Shown here: positions 47,414 to 55,795 of the stretch, in pieces
Layout of the letters: the number at the start of each line of letters is the position of its first letter
How positions within the stretch are numbered: the stretch's first letter is position 1
Assembly: GCF_002216065.1 (NCBI RefSeq)
Contig: NZ_CP022282.1
Span: forward strand, 2,976,001 to 3,040,000
Source: Chryseobacterium sp. T16E-39
Lineage (GTDB): Bacteria; Bacteroidota; Bacteroidia; Flavobacteriales; Weeksellaceae
DNA: 64,000 nt
Reading direction: 5' to 3'
Translations under genes and position numbers: made by a program
The notes under the pieces: model-generated
Database searches by the model: none
What the model was told of the DNA's origin: nothing
Seen by the model: the letters and a program-made list of their open reading frames with translations, nothing else

Positions 47414-48112
47414 TTAAAATTCATTTTTCGATCCGATTTCTTTTATTTCGTCATATTCTATTTGCTGAATGGCATCCTCAAATGCAAAATAATGCGTTGT
47501 ATAAAAATAAGGCATTGTAATCAATAGACCAATACCGCAAAGAAGTATTCCTAACTGAGAAAGAAATCCGACAACAATTGCAAACAAGAAAATAGATAAC
47601 AAATTGTTTTTTGTCATTATTCTCGACATACTCCACGCTGTTTTAATATCATAAACTTTTTTAAGTGATATCAATCCCGGGATATAAAATCCTACTAAAG
47701 CTACAATAAAAACAGCAATAACGATTACAAATATGTAAGGTATCATAAAAATAGCAAAAGCCGGTGAGCCGCCATCTTCACCAGTCAGAGCAGCTAAAGG
47801 AATAAAAATAAACATTGGAATGTAGAGAACTATAACCCCAGCTATTATAATGAGCTGTAGAATAAAATAAGGCATAAAGTCATCAAAATTAAAAATTTCA
47901 CCAACACTAGCCTGCTCTCCTTTGTTTACTTTTCTGCAATATTTATAGAAATTACCCATCGCCAAAAGTCCACAAAAAGGAATGATCGACATCACAGCGC
48001 ATAATATGTAAGCAACCAGAAAGTTTCCAAAATCCTTCTTCAGAAGCTCCATACCCTTATTCAGGTATTCATTTAATTTAAACTCGATAGGCTTTACCTT
48101 ACTATTCATCAT
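47414..48112 (-). CDS. Multi-span membrane protein, unknown function
   Basis: 232 residues with about five to six hydrophobic segments (FLVAYILCAVMSIIPFCGLLAMG, FILQLIIIAGVIVLYIPMFIFIPL, IPYIFVIVIAVFIVALVGFYI, LLSIFLFAIVVGFLSQLGILLCGIG). It is an integral inner-membrane protein without a recognised catalytic motif. Starts 2 nt after the sigma-54 activator stop and just precedes lptE, so it is co-transcribed with both; an envelope role is possible. Confidence 0.7.
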   Translation of the reverse strand: MMNSKVKPIEFKLNEYLNKGMELLKKDFGNFLVAYILCAVMSIIPFCGLLAMGNFYKYCRKVNKGEQASVGEIFNFDDFMPYFILQLIIIAGVIVLYIPMFIFIPLAALTGEDGGSPAFAIFMIPYIFVIVIAVFIVALVGFYIPGLISLKKVYDIKTAWSMSRIMTKNNLLSIFLFAIVVGFLSQLGILLCGIGLLITMPYFYTTHYFAFEDAIQQIEYDEIKEIGSKNEF

Positions 48113-48114
48113 AA

Positions 48115-49401
48115 TTAATCTTCTAGATTGTATTGTTTTATTTTCCTGTATAATGTTCTTTGAGAAATACCCAGCTCATCTGCTGCCTTATTCCTACGTC
48201 CTTTATGCTTTTCCAAAGCTTTGATAATCAAATCTTTTTCATTATTCTGAAGCGAAAGTGATTCGGGTTTATTTTCTTCAATCTCTATATCTTCTATATC
48301 TTCGTAACTATCATCAGGCGTTGAAATAATTGTTGGCGTCTGAACTACGGGATGGCTGTTATCTTCAAAATACAGCAAAGAATTTGAGTTTGAGTTTTGC
48401 TGGGGTTCCGGCGTATAAAGCCTGTTGATTAAAGTTTTTTCCTTAGAGCTTAAATCTCCTGCCCCACGATTTTTTATTAATTCCGAGGTTAAAGACCTCA
48501 AGTCATTAATGTCGTTCCTCATATCGAAGAGAATCTTATACATAATTTCTCTTTCGTTTCCGAAGTCACTTTGTTTCTGTCCATTAGGAGCATTTACAAC
48601 CATTGGTAAATGGGTTTCCATAGGTATATATTCTGCGAGTTTCTCAACGCTCACACTTCTTTCCCGCTCTACCACTGTCATCTGCTCAACTAAATTTCTC
48701 AATTGCCGAACATTTCCAGGAAAGCTATAATTTTCAATATAATGAACTGCATTAGGCTCTAATACCAGCTCCGGCATTCTGTATTTTTCAGCAAAGTCTA
48801 TTGCAAATTTTCTAAATAATAAATGAATATCTCCCTTTCTATCCCGTAAAGGGGGCATATCAATCTGGACAGTATTTAAACGGTAAAATAAGTCTTCCCT
48901 GAATCTTCCATCCTGAATGGCTTTCATCATGTTAACGTTTGTTGCCGCAACAATTCTTACATTTGTTTTTTGCACTTGCGAGGAACCCACCTTCATAAAT
49001 TCTCCACTTTCAAGAACTCTCAATAGACGTACCTGCGTCTGTAAAGGAAGTTCTCCAACCTCATCAAGAAATATCGTCCCACCATCTGCCACTTCAAAAT
49101 ATCCTTTTCTGGTTGCAGTAGCTCCGGTAAAGGCTCCCTTTTCATGACCAAATAATTCGGAATCAATAGTTCCTTCGGGAATTGCTCCACAGTTAACGAC
49201 GATATAGGGCTGATGTTTTCTTCTGGATTCTGAATGAATAATTTTGGGAATAAATTCTTTCCCTACACCACTCTCTCCAATAACCAAAACGGAAATATCG
49301 GTTGGTGCTACCTGAATAGATTTTTCTAAAGCACGATTTAAAGCAGGAAAATTACCAATTATTCCAAATCGATTTTTTATATTTTGTAACTCGTTACTCA
49401 T
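48115..49401 (-). CDS. Sigma-54-dependent Fis-family activator
   Basis: 428 residues. AAA+ domain with Walker A GESGVGKE (42-49), the sigma-54 contact loop GAFTGA (89-94), Walker B-like GGTIFLDEVGELP and sensor motifs (RLNTVQIDMPPLRDR). Fis-type HTH at the C-terminus (388-426; LIIKALEKHKGRRNKAADELGISQRTLYRKIKQY). No N-terminal receiver domain, so activity may be set by a partner. First gene of the unit with the membrane protein and lptE. This syntenic regulator is widespread in Bacteroidota; its targets are not known from sequence. Confidence 0.94.
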   Translation of the reverse strand: MSNELQNIKNRFGIIGNFPALNRALEKSIQVAPTDISVLVIGESGVGKEFIPKIIHSESRRKHQPYIVVNCGAIPEGTIDSELFGHEKGAFTGATATRKGYFEVADGGTIFLDEVGELPLQTQVRLLRVLESGEFMKVGSSQVQKTNVRIVAATNVNMMKAIQDGRFREDLFYRLNTVQIDMPPLRDRKGDIHLLFRKFAIDFAEKYRMPELVLEPNAVHYIENYSFPGNVRQLRNLVEQMTVVERERSVSVEKLAEYIPMETHLPMVVNAPNGQKQSDFGNEREIMYKILFDMRNDINDLRSLTSELIKNRGAGDLSSKEKTLINRLYTPEPQQNSNSNSLLYFEDNSHPVVQTPTIISTPDDSYEDIEDIEIEENKPESLSLQNNEKDLIIKALEKHKGRRNKAADELGISQRTLYRKIKQYNLED

Positions 49402-49499
49402 AAGTAAATTAGATTATTGATCTTAAGTTTTGCCTACATTTCAAAACATGGTATGCAGACTTCATTAATTTGTTTAAATAATAGTTTTAAATTTTAATT

Positions 49500-49922
49500 T
49501 TAACTTATTAAATCCAAATAATCTTTGTTTCTGACTTTTGATACTTTTCTTTTAAAAAAGAAAGCCTCCGCCAGTTCATATTCTTTACTTTGTTTCTCAA
49601 AAGCCTCTAAGACCTGAAAACGTATTTCCTTTTCCCAATTGCCCGTAAACTTATCCTTGAATAATCCAGACTGTTTATGGGAGTGAATATCAATAAGACT
49701 TCCAGCACATTGCTTCTGATGTATTGTATGATACTGGATGAGCTTTTTCTTCTCAGTAAGACAGGATTCTTTACAATCCTGAGAACTTAAAAATTGGGTA
49801 TAGACTTCATAAAGCCTTTTATAAGTATCCTTTTCAATAGAACAGTTTTTGCTCTGTGCAGAAATATTACTGCAAATCATTACCAATAAAACACTCAGGC
49901 AATATTTATGAAGCTTTTCCAT
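49500..49922 (-). CDS. Small secreted protein, unknown function
   Basis: 140 residues with a signal peptide (about 1-22, CLSVLLVMICSNISAQ). The mature part is basic, Cys-containing (five Cys, including CKESC and KQC) and mostly helical. I do not recognise a family. Located between miaB and the sigma-54 activator on the same strand. Confidence 0.6.
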   Translation of the reverse strand: MEKLHKYCLSVLLVMICSNISAQSKNCSIEKDTYKRLYEVYTQFLSSQDCKESCLTEKKKLIQYHTIHQKQCAGSLIDIHSHKQSGLFKDKFTGNWEKEIRFQVLEAFEKQSKEYELAEAFFFKRKVSKVRNKDYLDLIS

Positions 49923-49988
49923 TGTCTATTTTAAAGTTATTGATAATATTTATTTCTAATTAAGGTTTCTGAATACTGAAAAAAGAGG

Positions 49989-51425
49989 TTACTTTACCGT
50001 TTCCCCTAAAAGTGTGCCCTGTGTATTGTCAAATACAAAAACATCCACAATGTCACCCATTTTCTGTCCTTCAAGCATATCGAATACACAAACTGCATTT
50101 TGAGAATTCCTCCCTTTCCACTGTTTTTTATTCTTCTTTGAAATTCCTTCTATTAAAACACTGTGAACACGGCCAACATATCCTGCCATTCTTTTTCTCG
50201 ACAGCTCTCCCTGCAATGCAATAACTTCTGCTAAACGTCTTTGCTTAACATCTGCAGGAATATTGTCTTCCATTTTTTTATGAGCAGGAGTTCCGGGTCT
50301 TTCCGAATAAGAGAACATATAACCGTAATCATATTCTACCTCTCTCATCAGGCTTAAAGTATCTTGATGATCTTCTTCCGCCTCATTACAGAAACCAATG
50401 ATCATATCTTGAGAAAAAGAAATATCCGGAACAATTTCTTTTGCTTTTTTTATCAAATCCAGGTATTCTTCACGTGTATGCTGTCTGTTCATCGCTTCTA
50501 ACATTCTATTGCTTCCACTTTGAACAGGAAGGTGAACATATTTACAAATATTGTCATGTTTCGCCATAATTCTGAATACATCTAAACTCATATCCTGAGG
50601 GTTTGATGTAGAGAATCTTATTCTCATTTCAGGAACGGCTTTAGCAACAAGATCCAGTAATTGGGCAAAGTCAACAGCGGTAGCTTTCTGCATTTCAGAA
50701 GCTTTAGCAAAATCTTTTTTAGGACCACCTCCGTACCAGAGATAAGAATCAACATTCTGTCCTAAAAGAGTAATTTCTTTATAGCCATTATTCCACAGAT
50801 CTTTACATTCTTCAAGAATAGAATGTGGATCACGGCTTCTTTCTCTTCCTCTTGTAAATGGAACTACACAGAAAGTACACATATTATCGCAGCCTCTTGT
50901 AATCGTTACAAAAGCAGTAACTCCATTTCCACCTAAACGAACCGGATTGATATCTGCATAGGTTTCTTCTTTAGAAAGAATAACATTGATGGCATCTCTA
51001 CCATCCTCTGTTTCCTTTAATAAATTAGGAAGATCCCTATAAGCATCTGGACCAACAACCAGGTCAACGAGCTGTTCTTCTTCCAGAAATTTAGTTTTCA
51101 ATCTTTCAGCCATACATCCTAAAACGCCCACCGTCATATTCGGTCTTTCCTTTTTAAGATTTTTGAACTGTGCCAGACGCATTCTTACAGTTTGTTCCGC
51201 TTTCTCACGGATAGAACATGTATTTAAAAGGATAAGATCTGCTTCTTCAACTTTTAAGGTTGTATTATATCCCTGTTCATTTAGGATAGAAGCAACAATT
51301 TCAGAATCTGAGAAATTCATCTGACAGCCATAACTTTCCAAAAATAATTTTTTAGAATTTCCGACTTTTTCAGCAATAGCAAAAGCCTCTCCCTGTTTTG
51401 TTTCGTCTATATATTTTTCCTGCAC
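49989..51425 (-). CDS. miaB: tRNA-2-methylthio-N6-dimethylallyladenosine synthase
   Basis: Radical-SAM methylthiotransferase acting on i6A37 of tRNA. About 478 residues. N-terminal cluster cysteines Cys34 (SYGCQMN), Cys70 (NTCSIR) and Cys104 (GCMAE). Radical-SAM Cys179/183/186 in GCDNMCTFC. A C-terminal TRAM domain (VLIEGISKKNKKQWKGR). No ATG near the start: I chose GTG at 51425, with TTG at 51434 as the alternative. A TATCTTTG box lies about 90 nt upstream. Confidence 0.95.
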   Translation of the reverse strand: MQEKYIDETKQGEAFAIAEKVGNSKKLFLESYGCQMNFSDSEIVASILNEQGYNTTLKVEEADLILLNTCSIREKAEQTVRMRLAQFKNLKKERPNMTVGVLGCMAERLKTKFLEEEQLVDLVVGPDAYRDLPNLLKETEDGRDAINVILSKEETYADINPVRLGGNGVTAFVTITRGCDNMCTFCVVPFTRGRERSRDPHSILEECKDLWNNGYKEITLLGQNVDSYLWYGGGPKKDFAKASEMQKATAVDFAQLLDLVAKAVPEMRIRFSTSNPQDMSLDVFRIMAKHDNICKYVHLPVQSGSNRMLEAMNRQHTREEYLDLIKKAKEIVPDISFSQDMIIGFCNEAEEDHQDTLSLMREVEYDYGYMFSYSERPGTPAHKKMEDNIPADVKQRRLAEVIALQGELSRKRMAGYVGRVHSVLIEGISKKNKKQWKGRNSQNAVCVFDMLEGQKMGDIVDVFVFDNTQGTLLGETVK

Positions 51426-51514
51426 GATAATCAATTTAAGTTTTAAATCACAAAGCTAAAGCACTCTTATCACAACTTTGAATTTTGAACGCCAAACTTT
51501 AAATGATGAATTTG

Positions 51515-51522
51515 CAAAGATA
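51515..51522 (-). promoter_or_regulatory. -7 box of miaB
   Basis: TATCTTTG on the minus strand, matching TAnnTTTG, about 90 nt before the start codon. -33 element not clear. Confidence 0.4.
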
Positions 51523-51548
51523 CAAAATATTGTGCCAGAATGGCAGAA

Positions 51549-52277
51549 TTATCTTTCTTGATACGTTACCTCAAAATTTAAAGGAAATCCAATTCTTTGT
51601 TTAATCGGAATATTAGAGTATAAAGCTGGTTTCCAGGTTTTTTTCAATCTTGCCAGAGTTCTCATAAAATCCAGATTAAAGTTCCTATTAAATATAGATG
51701 GATATATTCGAGGATTAACAATATTTCCTTTTTCACTAACATAGAATTCTAAATTAATAGAACCATGTATTCCGTAATCCATAAAAAGTGACATAAAATT
51801 ATCGTGAAAATCTTTCTCAAAAGCTTTCTGTCCATTTGGATATTGAGCGTTCATCACAAAATTATTAGCATTATAATTTTCTTTATAACCACTCATCACA
51901 TCTTTTGGATAAAAAATAAATTCTGCAATTCCTCCTACTTTTAGTTCTTTAACTTCAGCTGGCTTCCAATTTTTTAGATTTTTAATAAGATCCATAGATA
52001 GATTATAAGCACATCTATTTTTTGCAATATTTGCAGTATCATTGTCTTTCACCAGCTTCACCAATCCTTCTTTCGTTATAAGAATTCTTGGCTGATATAT
52101 TTCTTTTGGATCACATTCTTTAGAGTTATTACGGGTAAGGTAATCATGTGCTTCCTTATAAAAGCTAACCATCCCTCCCTTGTAGAAATCCTGATTCGCA
52201 GGATATTCATCTAAAACCTGAGCTTTAATAAAGAACGAAAAGAATATGGTTGTTAAAAACAGAGAAACTTTACTCAT
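51549..52277 (-). CDS. Exported protein with two TonB_C-like modules
   Basis: 242 residues from the ATG at 52277, with a signal peptide (KVSLFLTTIFFSFFIKAQ). A longer frame to 52349 would displace the signal. Two segments share the TonB C-terminal pattern of a strand-rich block followed by Trp-Lys-Pro: LVKLVKD...LKNWKPAEVKELKVGGIAEFIFYP (about 60-125) and INLEFYVSEKGNIVNP...LKKTWKPALYSNIPIKQRIGFPLNF (about 170-240). There is no TonB membrane anchor, so energy transduction is unlikely. Function unknown. Confidence 0.6.
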   Translation of the reverse strand: MSKVSLFLTTIFFSFFIKAQVLDEYPANQDFYKGGMVSFYKEAHDYLTRNNSKECDPKEIYQPRILITKEGLVKLVKDNDTANIAKNRCAYNLSMDLIKNLKNWKPAEVKELKVGGIAEFIFYPKDVMSGYKENYNANNFVMNAQYPNGQKAFEKDFHDNFMSLFMDYGIHGSINLEFYVSEKGNIVNPRIYPSIFNRNFNLDFMRTLARLKKTWKPALYSNIPIKQRIGFPLNFEVTYQER

Positions 52278-52442
52278 AATTACTGAAATATTTTGCAAAG
52301 AAAAAAATTCCAATAGTATCCTGCAATAGATCAAAAAAATAATATTCACATTCTAATTACCAATAAACTCTATACCTTCGCATAGAGTTTATAAATAGAA
52401 TTTGTTTTGTTGTTAACGTAAAGATCCGCTTAGAATTACAGT

Positions 52443-54176
52443 TTACAACAGTCCCTTGATATGCTTATAATTACTTTTCACAGTTTCCAAAACCTCTTCC
52501 ATTTTCCCACCCAACATCAGCTGCGCCATAGACTTGGTCATTCCTAACACCTGATCGAAATCTATTTTCGGAGGCAAGGCCAAAGCATTAGGATTAGTGA
52601 AAATATTTAAAAGGTATGGCCCATTATAATTCAAACATTCTTCTATAGCAGACTCTACTTCTTCCGGTTTGTGAACATTTTTTCCAGGATATCCCATTGC
52701 CTGAGCGACCATTGCAAAATCGGGATTAATCATATCCGTTTCATTATCCGGCATTCCCCCTACTTCCATTTCCAGTTTCACCATTCCTAAGGTTCGGTTG
52801 TTAAAAACAATCAGTTTTACAGGCAGTTTATATTGAAAAATTGTTGCCATATCACCGAGCAACATTGACAGTCCCCCGTCTCCACACATTGCAATCACCT
52901 GTCGACCGGGATAAGCTAGTGATGCACCAATTGCCATCGGCATTGCATTCGCCATAGAACCATGGTTAAATGATCCCAACATTTTACGCTCCCCGGTTCC
53001 TGTTATAAACCTCGCTCCCCAGACACAGCACATCCCCGTATCTACGGTGAAGATCGCATCACTCTTTGCAACGCGATCTAAAGTATGTGCTACATATTCA
53101 GGCTGAATGGCATTTTCTTTTCCAAAATCTTTTACATAGGCTAACTGGTTTTCTTTTACCTTATTATAAAACTCCAGCTGCTGATTCAGGAAATGATCAT
53201 CTGTTTTTTCTTTTAATAATGGCAGTAGTGCTTTAATCGTTTCTTTTACATCTCCTGTTAAACCAAGTTCAAGCTTAGCTCTTCTTCCTAACCTCTCTGG
53301 ACTTTCATCAATCTGTACAATTTTATTCTTTACCGGCATAAATTTTTGGTAGGGGAAATCTGTCCCTAAGAGAAGAACAAGGTCAGCGTCATGCATTGCA
53401 TGATATGCGGAAGGGAAGCCCAACAAACCTGTAAGACCAACTTCATTTGAATTGTTGGGCTGGATAGCCATTTTACCTCTGAATGAATATCCTACCGGTG
53501 CTTTTAAAATCTGTGACAATCGCACTACCTCAGAATTGGCTTTTTCAGCTCCAATTCCACAATAGATAGTTACTTTTCCACTTTCATTGATGAGTTTGGC
53601 TAAATCGTTTAATTCTTCATCCGAAGGACGAACAACAGGATTGGTTCTGAATATTTGATTTGATGTTGTAGCTTCTTCTGCATCCATTTCTGCAACGTCA
53701 CCCGGCAGCCCGATTACAGATACTCCTTTTTTAGAAATTGCATGCTGGATTGCGGTTTGAACTGTTCTCTGCACCTGTTCAGGTCTTGTGATCATTTGGT
53801 TATAATAACTGCAATCATCAAATAACTTTATGGTATTGGTTTCCTGAAAGTAATCTGTTCCCATTTCATCGCTGGGAATTGTAGAGGCGATAACCAACAT
53901 AGGAACATGAGATCGGTGTGCTTCGTATACTCCATTGATAAGATGAACATGCCCAGGTCCACTGCTGCCCGCACATACAGCAAAACCATCTAATTCTGCT
54001 TCTGCCGCTGCAGCATATGCCCCTACTTCCTCATGTCGAACATGAATCCATTTGATGCTGCTTTTTTTTACCGCAACATTCAAATGATTAAGGCTGTCAC
54101 CTGTTACTGCATAAATCCTTTTTACATTTGCTTTTTCAAGCATTTCAACAATCTGTTCTGCTATATTTTTTGCCAT
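52443..54176 (-). CDS. poxB: Thiamine-pyrophosphate enzyme, pyruvate oxidase/dehydrogenase type
   Basis: Decarboxylates pyruvate (to acetate or acetyl phosphate) with TPP and FAD in the PoxB family. 577 residues: N-terminal TPP-binding domain with the catalytic Glu50 (HVRHEEVGAYAAAAEA), central FAD-binding domain, and C-terminal TPP motif GDGGLSMLLGDM...NNRTLGMVKLE. Order and length match PoxB. Other TPP enzymes (acetolactate synthase) are possible, but SRGP- and regulatory-type features are absent. Monocistronic; no acetate-pathway neighbours. Confidence 0.85.
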   Translation of the reverse strand: MAKNIAEQIVEMLEKANVKRIYAVTGDSLNHLNVAVKKSSIKWIHVRHEEVGAYAAAAEAELDGFAVCAGSSGPGHVHLINGVYEAHRSHVPMLVIASTIPSDEMGTDYFQETNTIKLFDDCSYYNQMITRPEQVQRTVQTAIQHAISKKGVSVIGLPGDVAEMDAEEATTSNQIFRTNPVVRPSDEELNDLAKLINESGKVTIYCGIGAEKANSEVVRLSQILKAPVGYSFRGKMAIQPNNSNEVGLTGLLGFPSAYHAMHDADLVLLLGTDFPYQKFMPVKNKIVQIDESPERLGRRAKLELGLTGDVKETIKALLPLLKEKTDDHFLNQQLEFYNKVKENQLAYVKDFGKENAIQPEYVAHTLDRVAKSDAIFTVDTGMCCVWGARFITGTGERKMLGSFNHGSMANAMPMAIGASLAYPGRQVIAMCGDGGLSMLLGDMATIFQYKLPVKLIVFNNRTLGMVKLEMEVGGMPDNETDMINPDFAMVAQAMGYPGKNVHKPEEVESAIEECLNYNGPYLLNIFTNPNALALPPKIDFDQVLGMTKSMAQLMLGGKMEEVLETVKSNYKHIKGLL

Positions 54177-54338
54177 AATTACTATTTTTGTGTTTGTTAT
54201 TTGTGTTCGAAAACATAAAAATGAATATCAACTGACTACTATTTTTTCAGTTTTGAACATTCACATCCTATAAATTTAATTAATTATTTTAGGATTTCCA
54301 TAGAAGCTATCTGTTAATTTATTGTAATTAACATCAAA

Positions 54339-54370
54339 AAAAGACTCCGCAATTTCTTGCGGAGTCTTTT
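54339..54370 (-). terminator. lysA terminator
   Basis: Perfect stem AAAAGACTCCGCAA/TTGCGGAGTCTTTT with a 4-nt loop. On the minus strand it ends in seven T, 10 nt after the lysA stop. Confidence 0.9.
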
Positions 54371-54380
54371 ATATTTTGAT

Positions 54381-55580
54381 TTAGATTACTTCAATTTGAT
54401 TTCTCAATAAATCTTCAAATTCATCTCTTTTACGGATAAGATGAGCCTTACCATCCAGGAAAAGCACCTCAGCAGGTTTTAATCTCGAATTGAAATTAGA
54501 ACTCATTTCAAAGCCGTATGCTCCTGCTGTATGGAAAGCAAGAATATCACCTTCTTTTACTTCATTCAATTTTCTATCCCACGCAAAGGTATCTGTCTCA
54601 CAGATATTCCCGACCACAGTATAAATTCTCTCGGGCCCTTTTTGGTTTGATAAATTTTCAATGGTGTGGTAAGAATCATAAAACATAGGACGGATCAAAT
54701 GATTGAATCCCGAGTTAACCCCCACAAAAACGGTAGCAGTAGTCTGCTTGATCACATTAGCTTTTACTAAAAGATATCCGCTTTTTCCAACTAAAAATTT
54801 TCCAGGTTCAAACCATAATTCAAATTTTTTCCCAGTTTCTTTAGAGAAATCAGAAATTACTTTCTCTACTTTCTTACCTAATGTTTTCACATCAGTCTCT
54901 ATCTCACCTTCCTGATAAGGGATTTTGAAACCGCTTCCCATATCAAGATATTTTAGATTAGGGAAATGCTCAGAAAGTTCAAGCATAATTTCTAACGCCT
55001 GTAAAAAAACGTCTGGATCTTTGATTTCACTTCCCGTATGCATGTGAAGACCTTCTACATTAAGATTGGTACTTTTCATCACCCTTTCAATATGGCGAAC
55101 CTGATGAATTGAAATACCAAATTTACTATCGATATGTCCTGTTGAGATTTTATAATTTCCTCCTGCAAAAATATGAGGGTTGATCCTTACAAGAATTGGA
55201 TACGTATTTCCATATTTATTTCCAAACTGCTCTAGAATAGAGATATTATCAATATTAATATGTACTCCGTGCTGCATTGCCTCTTCAATTTCAGCAAGAT
55301 CTACACAATTGGGAGTAAACAGTATTTTTTCTTTAGGAAATCCGGCTTTTAAGCCAAGCTTTACTTCGTTAATAGATACACAATCCAAAGAAGCACCCAA
55401 GTTCTTGACATACTTTAGAATATTGATGTTTGTTAACGCCTTTGCGGCATAAAAGAACTTTGTGTGTTTTAAAAAAGAAGATGTAAGTTTTTCGTATTGG
55501 GTTTTGATGGATTCAGCATCGTAAACATACACCGGGGTGCCAAACTCATTGGCGATCTTTAATAATTCTTTTGAATTCAT
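54381..55580 (-). CDS. lysA: Diaminopimelate decarboxylase
   Basis: PLP enzyme of the last step of lysine biosynthesis (meso-DAP to lysine). 399 residues. Fold-type III barrel with the PLP lysine Lys47 in FFYAAKAL, phosphate-binding MGSGF, HMHTGSE and the active-site Cys in GNICETDTFAWDR. Likely start ATG 55580, with no usable promoter in the 23 nt separating it from the hairpin at 55604-55630. Expression therefore depends on reading through that hairpin (see the leader entries). Possible attenuation by lysine. Confidence 0.96.
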   Translation of the reverse strand: MNSKELLKIANEFGTPVYVYDAESIKTQYEKLTSSFLKHTKFFYAAKALTNINILKYVKNLGASLDCVSINEVKLGLKAGFPKEKILFTPNCVDLAEIEEAMQHGVHINIDNISILEQFGNKYGNTYPILVRINPHIFAGGNYKISTGHIDSKFGISIHQVRHIERVMKSTNLNVEGLHMHTGSEIKDPDVFLQALEIMLELSEHFPNLKYLDMGSGFKIPYQEGEIETDVKTLGKKVEKVISDFSKETGKKFELWFEPGKFLVGKSGYLLVKANVIKQTTATVFVGVNSGFNHLIRPMFYDSYHTIENLSNQKGPERIYTVVGNICETDTFAWDRKLNEVKEGDILAFHTAGAYGFEMSSNFNSRLKPAEVLFLDGKAHLIRKRDEFEDLLRNQIEVI

Positions 55581-55603
55581 AATTTCATTTTAACATAAAA
55601 AAA

Positions 55604-55630
55604 GGCAGAATCTTTGCTCAAGAGTCTGCC
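55604..55630 (-). terminator. Putative attenuator terminator before lysA
   Basis: GGCAGA/TCTGCC with an inner TCTT/AAGA after one mismatch. On the minus strand it is followed by seven T, then by lysA after 23 nt. The upstream segment AAGAGTTGTCTTGC (minus strand 55660-55647, right after the leader stop codon) can pair with the terminator's 5' arm GCAGACTCTT with bulges, giving an antiterminator. It also terminates the exonuclease gene upstream. Confidence 0.7.
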
Positions 55631-55661
55631 ACATTAATTATTTTTATGCAAGACAACTCTT

Positions 55662-55733
55662 CTACATGTTCCAAACCTTAGAAAACCTTACGGCTCCCTT
55701 TTTTCCAGTTTTGATTTGTTTAAAATATTGCAT
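55662..55733 (-). CDS. Lysine-rich leader peptide before lysA
   Basis: ATG 55733 to TAG at 55662-55664; 23 residues starting MQYFKQIKTGKKGAV. Lys at 5, 8, 11, 12 and 19 (about 22 %), including KTGKK. It is followed by an antiterminator-like segment and the terminator 32 nt from the stop, then lysA. A -7 box TATTTTTG lies 20 nt upstream of the ATG. The start-codon sequence ATGCAA complements TTGCAT in the segment after the stop, giving a possible 1:2 pairing. Inferred role: ribosome position on Lys codons decides termination. No homologue is recognised; chance ORF not excluded. Confidence 0.55.
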   Translation of the reverse strand: MQYFKQIKTGKKGAVRFSKVWNM

Positions 55734-55752
55734 TGCTTATTTTTATTTTTTG

Positions 55753-55760
55753 CAAAAATA
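55753..55760 (-). promoter_or_regulatory. -7 box of the lysA leader
   Basis: TATTTTTG on the minus strand, a full TAnnTTTG match, 20 nt before the leader ATG and just past the 3' end of the exonuclease gene. Predicted transcription start about 55748. -33 element weak. Confidence 0.5.
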
Positions 55761-55795
55761 CTATTTATTTTTTATTTTAAGAAAAATGATTTTTA

